The notes under the pieces are model-generated. The model ran no database searches, was not told the DNA's origin, and saw only the letters and a program-made list of their open reading frames with translations. Source: Corallococcus coralloides DSM 2259 (GTDB lineage: Bacteria; Myxococcota; Myxococcia; Myxococcales; Myxococcaceae). From it: 64,000 bases of DNA. The position numbers and the translations under genes were made by a program. Shown here one piece after another: positions 58,738 through 64,000 of the stretch. The stretch's first letter is position 1. Each line of letters opens with the position of its first letter. The DNA lies in the NCBI RefSeq assembly GCF_000255295.1, contig NC_017030.1, positions 9,150,328 through 9,214,327 on the forward strand. Reading direction: 5' to 3'.

Positions 58738-59114
58738 TCCTTCCGCTTCTGGCGCAGGCGCGCCACGACGTCCTGGAGCTGCTTCAGCTCTTCGTCGGAC
58801 ACGTCCTCCGTCTCCGACAGGTAGGTCACGAACGGTGAAAGTGACCCGGAGAGCGTGCGCTGCACGAAGTTCCCTACGACGTCGCGCAGCAGCTCTTGCG
58901 TCGCCACCGGCGAGGCGTACTGGAACACCCCGTCCACCTTCGAACGGGTCAGGTGCCCCTTCAGCCGCAGCCGCTCCATCACCGTCAGGATGGTGGAGCG
59001 CGCCAGGCCCTGCGCCTCACCGAAGCGCTCGGCCACCTCGCCCACCGTCGCCGGCCCGTGCTCGGCCACGTACCGAAGTACCGCCAGCTCCTGCTCTCCC
59101 ACCGGCTTCTTCAT
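58734..59114 (-). CDS. BlaI/MecI/CopY-family transcriptional repressor
   Basis: A 126-residue winged-helix repressor. The DNA-binding part is LAVLRYVAEHGPATVGEVAE then GLARSTILTVMERLRLKGHL, followed by RSKVDGVFQYASPV. The C-terminal dimerisation helices are present (LRDVVGNFVQRTLSGSLSPF). It should bind the two inverted repeats just upstream and be cleaved or released by the coupled M56 protease. Spacing: its stop overlaps the protease GTG. ATG at 59114 with AAGGGC upstream. Family length is normal. Confidence 0.93.
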   Translation of the reverse strand: MKKPVGEQELAVLRYVAEHGPATVGEVAERFGEAQGLARSTILTVMERLRLKGHLTRSKVDGVFQYASPVATQELLRDVVGNFVQRTLSGSLSPFVTYLSETEDVSDEELKQLQDVVARLRQKRKE

Positions 59115-59129
59115 GCGCCCTGCCCTTCA

Positions 59130-59147
59130 TGACGACAGCTGTAGTCA
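59130..59147. promoter_or_regulatory. BlaI-type operator, proximal
   Basis: TGACGACA and TGTAGTCA flank GC and form a near-perfect dyad (one mismatch), 16 bp upstream of the repressor ATG. It matches the GACTACAnnTGTAGTC type of BlaI-family operator. Confidence 0.75.
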
Positions 59148-59163
59148 CAAAGGAAGGTACGCC

Positions 59164-59181
59164 TGACTACAGGCGTAGTCA
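59164..59181. promoter_or_regulatory. BlaI-type operator, distal
   Basis: TGACTAC and GTAGTCA form a perfect 7-bp inverted repeat around AGGC. Its centre is 34 bp from that of the proximal site, about three helical turns, which favours cooperative binding. The IS left end lies about 12 bp further. Confidence 0.75.
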
Positions 59182-59192
59182 AGCGGGTGTCT

Positions 59193-60571
59193 CGGGGAGG
59201 CCTCAGGGCGTGAGAAAAAATGGGCCTTCAGACTCGTCGAGCCAGCCTTGCGCGATGGCGAGCAGGAGGTTGTGGGCGACGAGTGAGAGCAACCACGCAG
59301 CTTCGGCTCGCTTGCGACCTCGTACGTGAAGCCTGCGCAGTCCTTGTCGCTCCTTGACCTGCGCGTTGAGCAACTCCGCCGTCGGTGCGCGCTGGGCGTA
59401 GGTGCGCTTGCCTGCGGGTGTCTGCATCCGCGCACGCCACGCATTGATAGGGTCGCCTCGTCGGCCCCCGCTCCGCTCCTCCTGTGGAAGCAGGTTCTTG
59501 CGCGCCGGTAAGGGAGAAAAGACACGAATGCCCTGTGACTCGAGCGCGGAGAAGACCTTGAGATTCCGATAGGCCCCGTCCACCAACCAGGCTTCGGGCT
59601 TGAGTCCCAGGACGCGGGCGACCCAGTGCACCATCGGGAGCAGCTGTGCTGAGTCCGCCCCTTCATCGGTGACACGACCGGCCAATGCCAACCTGCTCTC
59701 GACGTCCGAGACCGCCTGCGCGTTGTAGGCGGGACGGAAGCCGCCGTCTGGCATGCGCATCACCTGGGCCTGTGGGTCGGTGAGAGAGGCTCGGGGTTCG
59801 CCATGAGCGACCCCCTTCGCACGTTTCTTACGCCGTGCTGCTGCCGGCAATGCAGCGAGCGCGAGTGCCGCCCGGGCCTGTAAATCGGCCCGAGCGCGTT
59901 CCCGTGCTGCACGTGCCTTGGTGCTCGCGCCCTGCCGGCACGGGCCGGCGGCAGCCGCCTCCGCTGCCCGCTTCCGCAGGGTGGCCTTGCGGTGGAAAGA
60001 GGCAGCCCCTGCGGAGGCACGCACACGCGTGCCGTCCTGCGCAAGTCGCCGTGGCCGGTGTACGGCGCCGCGGCTGCACAGGTCATCCAGCAGCTTGCCC
60101 AGCAACGCCCGGAAGGCAGGGCCTGAATGCGTCATGAAGGAAGACAGCGTATGCGCCGACACGCTGACGCCGCCGCACAACCACCAATACGCAACGTCCG
60201 TACGCAGCCTGGCCGCAATGGCGTGAGCACTGGAGAGGCCCTCCATCTGCCCATACACCCACAGCGCCAGCAACAGCCGAGGGTCCACCGCCGAACGACC
60301 CGCGTGATGTGGACGCGAACGGATGGCGCGCTCGAAGTCCGACATGTCCAGCGCTTCGACAGTCGCCCAGACGGCGCGCACCGGATGACCTGGGTCAACC
60401 AACTGCTCGTAGGTCCGCGCCGCCAGCACCTGCGTCCGTTTCGGCCGGAGCACGCGCACTCGCGACCGTCTGCGCCCCGCCATGGCGACTCATGCTCGCA
60501 CAGCAGCGCTTATGCATCCCCTGGACGCATCAGAAGCGTTAAATTTTTCTCACCCCCTCAGGGATCTCCCT
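59193..60571 (-). mobile_element. IS1182-like insertion sequence
   Basis: An element of about 1.38 kb with one transposase gene and imperfect terminal inverted repeats. The left end (59194-59220) reads GGGAGGCCTCAGGGCGTGAG followed by A-rich sequence. The reverse complement of the right end (60570-60544) reads GGGAGATCCCTGAGGGGGTG followed by AGAAAAA. They agree in about 20 of 26 positions, with the inner GTGAGAAAAA identical. The transposase stop codon lies inside the left repeat. No clear target duplication was found by eye. It separates the BlaI operator from the next gene on the right. Confidence 0.8.
59203..60483 (-). CDS. IS1182-family DDE transposase
   Basis: A 426-residue transposase. 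The N-terminal part has TYEQLVDPGHPVRAVWATVE and RSAVDPRLLLALWVYGQMEG, typical of the IS1182/IS5-like group. Catalytic residues are Asp150 in LAQDGTRV, the second Asp near 298 in WLVDGAYRN, and Glu near 367 in RAPTAELLNAQVKERQGLRR, with the following HVRGRKRAEAAWLLSL as the C-terminal signature. The frame is uninterrupted, so it may still be active. The basic N-terminus (AGRRRSRVRVLRPKRTQ) contacts the ends. Confidence 0.92.
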   Translation of the reverse strand: MAGRRRSRVRVLRPKRTQVLAARTYEQLVDPGHPVRAVWATVEALDMSDFERAIRSRPHHAGRSAVDPRLLLALWVYGQMEGLSSAHAIAARLRTDVAYWWLCGGVSVSAHTLSSFMTHSGPAFRALLGKLLDDLCSRGAVHRPRRLAQDGTRVRASAGAASFHRKATLRKRAAEAAAAGPCRQGASTKARAARERARADLQARAALALAALPAAARRKKRAKGVAHGEPRASLTDPQAQVMRMPDGGFRPAYNAQAVSDVESRLALAGRVTDEGADSAQLLPMVHWVARVLGLKPEAWLVDGAYRNLKVFSALESQGIRVFSPLPARKNLLPQEERSGGRRGDPINAWRARMQTPAGKRTYAQRAPTAELLNAQVKERQGLRRLHVRGRKRAEAAWLLSLVAHNLLLAIAQGWLDESEGPFFLTP

Positions 60572-60667
60572 CAAAGACAGGCGCACCCTGCCCGCATAGT
60601 CTGGCGCACCCCCATGACGTGTCCCCCGCACCCTCCGGACGGGCACGTCGACGAAAGGCTGCCGAAG

Positions 60668-61633
60668 ATGCGAGGCATTGGCCCCAAGCTGAACCAGACG
60701 AAGTTCAAGGTCGGCAACAACTCCACGAAGGTGGGCGAGCAGGTGAAGTACGGCCCCACCGCGGACCTGAGCGCGAAGCAGCAGCAGAAGCTCACCGACC
60801 ACTACGGCGAGCACGGCACGGTGAAGACGCCGCAGAACTCCCTGAACCGCCTGACCCAGTACAGCGATTCACACACCACGTACACGAAGGCGGCGACGGC
60901 CTCCGGGCGTCCGCTGACGGAGCAGGAGGCGCTGGTCGCGGGGAGCGCGAAGAACAAGGCGCCTGCCTCCAGCATCAACCACGTCATCGCCTCCGGCACC
61001 GGCCAGAACGTCCTCAACCACGAGACGCTCCAGTTCCAGCAGGGCGTGAAGAACACGAACGCGGGCGCCCAGAAGCTGAGCACGGCCACCACGGACGCGG
61101 AGAAAGCCGCGGCCCAGCAGCAGATGAGGAAGGGCCTGGCGCAGCAGGCCGCGGGCGTGGGCCGCATGCAGGGCTACTCGCGCGCCACGCTCGCGGAACG
61201 CCAGGGCGAGCTGACCCCGGCGCAGGTGCAGGCGAAGCGCGACGGCGCGCTCCAGAACACCCTCACCGCGATGCAGGGGCCTGATCAGGCCACGCGCTTC
61301 GGCGCGTACAAGGACGTGCTGAAGGACACCTTCGACGCGCCGGGCAACCTGCGCCTGGGCAACCGGACGCAGAACACGAAGATCAGCACCGGCTTCGACA
61401 CGCCGCTGGACGCGAACGGCAAGCCCACGGAGCGCGCCGAGCGCCTCTTCCACGCGCACCAGACCTTCGGCCCGGACCGGCTGCTCACCGAGGACCGCCT
61501 CTTCACGAAGGACGACAAGGGCGAGGCCATGTCCAGCAGCAAGGAGACGGCGAAGACCGGCGACAAGCGCAAGGCGGACGCCGCAGACACCGATGCGGCT
61601 CCGTCCTCGTCGAAGCGGCGCAAGAAGCTCTAG
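60668..61633 (+). CDS. Unrecognised hydrophilic protein with bipartite basic C-terminus
   Basis: A 321-residue protein of unknown family. It has no signal peptide, no membrane segment and few hydrophobic runs, and is rich in Lys, Gln, Asn, Thr and Ala. The first ~70 residues (GPKLNQTKFKVGNNSTKVGE, VKYGPTADLSAKQQQK) and a central helical part (DAEKAAAQQQMRKGLAQQAA) give way to FHAHQTFGPDRLLTEDRLFT. The tail KRKADAADTDAAPSSSKRRK continues KL and resembles a eukaryotic bipartite nuclear localisation signal. The ATG at 60668 is chosen as the start of the conserved-looking part; an in-frame ATG at 60614 is possible. It lies just beyond the IS and ends before a hairpin. Confidence 0.65.
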   Translation: MRGIGPKLNQTKFKVGNNSTKVGEQVKYGPTADLSAKQQQKLTDHYGEHGTVKTPQNSLNRLTQYSDSHTTYTKAATASGRPLTEQEALVAGSAKNKAPASSINHVIASGTGQNVLNHETLQFQQGVKNTNAGAQKLSTATTDAEKAAAQQQMRKGLAQQAAGVGRMQGYSRATLAERQGELTPAQVQAKRDGALQNTLTAMQGPDQATRFGAYKDVLKDTFDAPGNLRLGNRTQNTKISTGFDTPLDANGKPTERAERLFHAHQTFGPDRLLTEDRLFTKDDKGEAMSSSKETAKTGDKRKADAADTDAAPSSSKRRKKL

Positions 61634-61648
61634 CGCCTGCGGCCCGGC

Positions 61649-61680
61649 ACCTGAGCGCCCGCTCGCCCGGCCGCTCAGGT
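61649..61680 (+). terminator. Terminator-like hairpin after the unknown 60668 gene
   Basis: ACCTGAGCG (61649-61657) pairs perfectly with CGCTCAGGT (61672-61680) across 14 bases, 16 bp after the stop. No T tract follows. Confidence 0.6.
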
Positions 61681-61700
61681 AAGGGTCGGGTAGCAGAGGA

Positions 61701-61776
61701 CCGTGTGTGTCCTTGTCTCTGTCGGAAGGGCAACCAGATTTCTGGCAGCCGACTTGAACCCACCCGACACACACGG
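61701..61776 (+). promoter_or_regulatory. Structured 5' leader enclosing the ribosome-binding site
   Basis: CCGTGTGTGTC (61701-61711) pairs perfectly with GACACACACGG (61766-61776), closing a 54-base internal region. Inside, GTCGG (61721-61725) pairs with CCGAC (61749-61753), enclosing CCAG/CTGG (61734-61737 with 61742-61745). The last two bases of the closing stem are the first two of the GGAG ribosome-binding site at 61775-61778, seven bases before the ATG. This looks like a translational control element or riboswitch-like leader. No known class is recognised. Confidence 0.6.
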
Positions 61777-61785
61777 AGATTTCCC

Positions 61786-62385
61786 ATGAAGCTCCCTCTG
61801 TTCGCGGCGATCGCCGCCCTGTCGCTGTACGGTTGCGCCAGCCACAACGCCAACACCCGCGAGGCCTCGTCACCGGAGGCAGGCGCCATCGGCGGCTCCG
61901 GCAGCGCCGGCAGCACCACGGACACCAGCGGGAGCATCGACTCCTCGTCCACGGACTCCTCCAACCAGGAGCTGCCCGGTGAGACCGGCAACGTCAGCGA
62001 CCTGGAGAAGCGCGACCGCATGAACGCGCCCACCGTCTACGAGGGCGAGGCCACCGGTGGCTCCGGCGCGCCCGACGAGGCCGTGAAGACCGGGGACGGC
62101 CAGAAGTGGGACGTCCAGCAGAACACGCCCACCGAGCTGGGCGACACCCAGTCCCCCTCCGGCGCGGTGAACCAGAACCGCGATCCCAATGAGAAGGGCA
62201 ACCTGGGCACCGAGGGCAACCTCGGCGGCACCGGCGGCTCCGGATCCACCAGCACCGAGGGCAAGAGCGACGTGAGCGACGTGAGCGACGAGGCCGGGTC
62301 CGGCGCGCTCAACAGCGACGTGGACGCCCCGAGCACGGACACCTCCAAGGTGGAGACGGACGCCACGCCGGATCCCACGAACTAG
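61786..62385 (+). CDS. Acidic, Ser/Gly/Asp-rich lipoprotein
   Basis: A 199-residue lipoprotein with signal MKLPLFAAIAALSLYGC (lipobox LYGC). The mature chain is low in hydrophobic residues, acidic and repetitive (GSGSAGSTTDTSGSIDSSST, GTEGNLGGTGGSGSTSTEG, SDVSDVSDE), so it is probably disordered and surface or periplasmic. A more ordered central part contains RDRMNAPTVYEGEATGGSG. The ATG lies behind a strongly structured leader whose stem overlaps the ribosome-binding site. Composition resembles the Gly-rich exported protein at 34106. A hairpin follows. Family unknown. Confidence 0.8.
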   Translation: MKLPLFAAIAALSLYGCASHNANTREASSPEAGAIGGSGSAGSTTDTSGSIDSSSTDSSNQELPGETGNVSDLEKRDRMNAPTVYEGEATGGSGAPDEAVKTGDGQKWDVQQNTPTELGDTQSPSGAVNQNRDPNEKGNLGTEGNLGGTGGSGSTSTEGKSDVSDVSDEAGSGALNSDVDAPSTDTSKVETDATPDPTN

Positions 62386-62409
62386 TCATCGCGCCCCACG
62401 CGAGGGCGG

Positions 62410-62447
62410 ATACCCGGGAAAGCCCGCTCGCGGGCCGTCCCGGGTAT
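62410..62447 (+). terminator. Terminator-like hairpin after the acidic lipoprotein
   Basis: ATACCCGGGA (62410-62419) pairs with TCCCGGGTAT (62438-62447), with an inner GCCCGC/GCGGGC stem. It is 25 bp downstream of the stop and followed by TCGTCT. Confidence 0.65.
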
Positions 62448-62489
62448 TCGTCTGTCCAGCCCGCGCCGCGCCAACTAGAGTGAGCACCA

Positions 62490-63857
62490 ATGACTGGTGC
62501 TCCCTTCGTGGCCCTCATCGCCCTGCTTCACTCCCAGTCCTCCACCATCGAGGAGGTCCCCAATGATCCGCAGCAGGAGTCGTACTCCGCGCCGGAATCC
62601 TCAGGGGGCTCGGAAGACTCGGGAGGCATCGGGTTCCGGGCGCTCCTGGAGGTGGGGCCGCTGAGCTTCCCGTCCGGGACGCGGGGCGGGAAGCAGGACC
62701 TGTTCGGCTACGCGTACCCGTCCCTGGGCGTGGATGGCGGCGAGGACTTCGCCTTCATGCTGGGCGCGCCGCTGCGCTTCCGGCTCTTGGACAGCGAGCC
62801 GAAGCAGAAGGACGGCGACTACGGCGCGTGGCTGCGGCGCGAGGACTGGGACGAGCGCAGTGACTACGGCCAGGTGGTGCGCCTGCTGCGCATTGGCGAC
62901 GAGTCCGGCCGCTTCGGGCTGCGCGTGCAGCCGTTCCTGGAGGAGTCGCTGGGGCGCGGCTACCTGGTGAACCGCTACGACAACCAGCTCAACCCGAACT
63001 ACCACCCGGCGGGCGGCACGCTGTCGTTCACTGCGGGGCCCGCGCGCGTGCAGCTGCTGGCCAGCGACGTGCTCGCCGCGCGCGTGTTCTCCGGCGAGCT
63101 GCTGCTGGACATCGGCCGCATCGCCAGCGACAGCGAGGGGAACTTCGACCGCTACCTGGTGCGCGCCTCGGCGGCGCACGACTTCGGCGAAGCGGGCGGG
63201 GTGACGCCGGAGGCCACGGTGGCGTCGGTGGGCGGCGAGTTCGCCATGTACAAGGGTGAGCGGCTGCGTTCGTGGGCCCTGGTCGCCGGCGGCGCGCGGC
63301 TCAACGAGGGCGCGCAGGACGTGGGCGCCCTCATTGGCGTCGCGTTCGAGGGCAACTTCAAGGGCACGCAGATCAGCGTCACCGCGCAGGGGCGCCGGCA
63401 GGGCGGTGGCTTCCGCTTCGGCTACTTCGGCGCGGGCTACGAGCTGTCGCGCTTCTCCGCCGTGGGCCTCTCCGAGGAGCCCCAGTCCGACCAGCGCGTG
63501 CCCAAGGACTTCTCCGGCTACCTGGAGGTGTCCGTGGCGCGAGGCGACGGACCGGACTCCCCGGAGGTGGTGGCCAGCGGCGCCGTGGAGTACTCCGCCT
63601 TCGGCCGCGCGGACGGCGACCTGTCCCTGAGCTTCAGCACGCCGGGCGGCGAGTCGCGAGGCATCGCGCGCGTAATCGTGGTGGGCCTGGGTGACAAGCC
63701 CCGCTACTCGGTGGCCGCGGAGTTCCGCCAGCGCGTGCTGCCCGCCATGTACGTCTGGGGCGCGGGCTCCACCCAGACCTTCCCGCAGCCGGACGGCACG
63801 CTGGTGCAAGGCGTGAGCGTCGGCGCGGGCGTGGGCGTGGACTTCGCCCGCCGCTAG
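62490..63857 (+). CDS. Putative outer membrane beta-barrel protein
   Basis: A 455-residue protein of unknown function. A short hydrophobic start (FVALIALLHSQ) may be a signal peptide, followed by a Ser/Glu/Gly-rich linker (SYSAPESSGGSEDSGG). The body has alternating beta-strand patterns with aromatic ends: FAFMLGAPLRFRLLD, FGLRVQPFLEESLGRGYLVN, RYLVRASAAHDFGEAGG, FRFGYFGAGYELSRF and VSVGAGVGVDFARR. This suits an outer-membrane barrel of about 16-18 strands. No TonB box or plug is seen. The stop codon is shared, via CTAG, with the convergent partial gene to the right. Confidence 0.72.
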   Translation: MTGAPFVALIALLHSQSSTIEEVPNDPQQESYSAPESSGGSEDSGGIGFRALLEVGPLSFPSGTRGGKQDLFGYAYPSLGVDGGEDFAFMLGAPLRFRLLDSEPKQKDGDYGAWLRREDWDERSDYGQVVRLLRIGDESGRFGLRVQPFLEESLGRGYLVNRYDNQLNPNYHPAGGTLSFTAGPARVQLLASDVLAARVFSGELLLDIGRIASDSEGNFDRYLVRASAAHDFGEAGGVTPEATVASVGGEFAMYKGERLRSWALVAGGARLNEGAQDVGALIGVAFEGNFKGTQISVTAQGRRQGGGFRFGYFGAGYELSRFSAVGLSEEPQSDQRVPKDFSGYLEVSVARGDGPDSPEVVASGAVEYSAFGRADGDLSLSFSTPGGESRGIARVIVVGLGDKPRYSVAAEFRQRVLPAMYVWGAGSTQTFPQPDGTLVQGVSVGAGVGVDFARR

Positions 63858-64000
63858 TTCCCCACCGTCCCGCCCTCTTCCTGGACGGGGGCACACGGCA
63901 GGATGGCGCTGTGCCGCCGGGCGGTCTCGCACGACTTGCCCACGAGCAGGCGCGACAAGAGGCGCACGCCGGAGGCGAAGAGGCCGTCGTCGCCCTTGTG
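63854..64000 (-). CDS. Partial CDS at right edge (C-terminal 48 residues)
   Basis: An open frame continues off the right edge and ends in TAG at 63856-63854. The visible end reads HKGDDGLFASGVRLLSRLLV, then GKSCETARRHSAILPCAPVQ and a Glu/Gly-rich tail. There are two cysteines and an amphipathic helix. Too short to assign. The stop overlaps that of the convergent gene through the palindrome CTAG. Confidence 0.6.
   Translation of the reverse strand, partial: HKGDDGLFASGVRLLSRLLVGKSCETARRHSAILPCAPVQEEGGTVGN

Noticed and set aside
59193..60571. Composite transposon or larger mobile island around the IS
   Set aside because: Only one copy of the element and no second end, integrase or cargo gene are seen in the window.

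Overview
The window is high-GC DNA (roughly 70 %) packed with genes on both strands, and its gene content points to a fruiting myxobacterium, most likely Myxococcaceae such as Corallococcus or Myxococcus. Indicators are an MglA-type GTPase, paired PilT-like ATPases, a roadblock-domain protein, several very large hybrid histidine kinases, many small lipoproteins, and a lipoprotein toxin/immunity pair of the sort used in myxobacterial kin discrimination. No rRNA, tRNA, CRISPR array, prophage or replication origin was seen. One insertion sequence (IS1182-like) is present.

Layout. 1-6515: a PocR-type sensor kinase coupled to an MglA paralogue, a GNAT acetyltransferase, two tandem PilT-like ATPases and a small membrane protein. 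6.6-12.7 kb: a TonB-dependent receptor, a DinG/XPD-type helicase, a zinc-ribbon membrane protein and an M50 protease. 12.9-18.8 kb: two lipoproteins, a HAD phosphatase, a histone H1-like basic protein, a lipid kinase, the heat-shock repressor HrcA and an EamA transporter. 18.8-22.4 kb: an accessory island holding a DUF4157 protein, a frameshifted lipoprotein nuclease toxin and its DUF3396 immunity partner. 22.4-32 kb: two hybrid kinases, one a 2475-residue soluble poly-HAMP protein. 32-43.2 kb: envelope and housekeeping genes (RsgA, a trypsin-like protease, an SDR) with MerR- and TetR-type regulators sitting on recognisable operators. 43.2-51 kb: a roadblock protein, a DJ-1/PfpI protein, a PQQ sugar dehydrogenase, an ABC-2 exporter and a CPA antiporter with its RCK/cyclic-nucleotide regulator. 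51-52.6 kb: four tandem lipoproteins in an alternating B-A-B-A order. 52.8-59.2 kb: an NTF2-like protein, a TPR protein, an aldehyde dehydrogenase and a BlaI/BlaR1-like pair. 59.2-64 kb: the IS, an unknown protein with a eukaryote-like basic tail, a lipoprotein behind a strongly structured leader, and an outer-membrane-type protein.

Genes that appear to work together, judged by 1-4 nt overlaps or tight spacing, are: MglA paralogue plus PocR kinase; PilT1 plus PilT2; M50 protease plus zinc-ribbon protein; toxin plus immunity; ABC ATPase plus permease; antiporter plus RCK/cNMP protein; BlaI plus M56 protease; and the four lipoproteins.

The strongest leads are: (1) a VRR-Nuc-like lipoprotein toxin whose export signal is out of frame with its body because of one extra G in a G4 run; (2) a 14-unit, 276-bp-period poly-HAMP kinase resembling fungal Nik1 but much longer; (3) an 11-bp closing stem around a lipoprotein leader that overlaps the ribosome-binding site; (4) a BlaR1-like protease whose sensor is replaced by a heptad coiled coil; (5) an E2-like acyltransferase without its catalytic histidine; (6) a PilT-like ATPase with a duplicated N-terminal domain and an altered His box. 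All functional statements come from reading motifs and context, with no database search.
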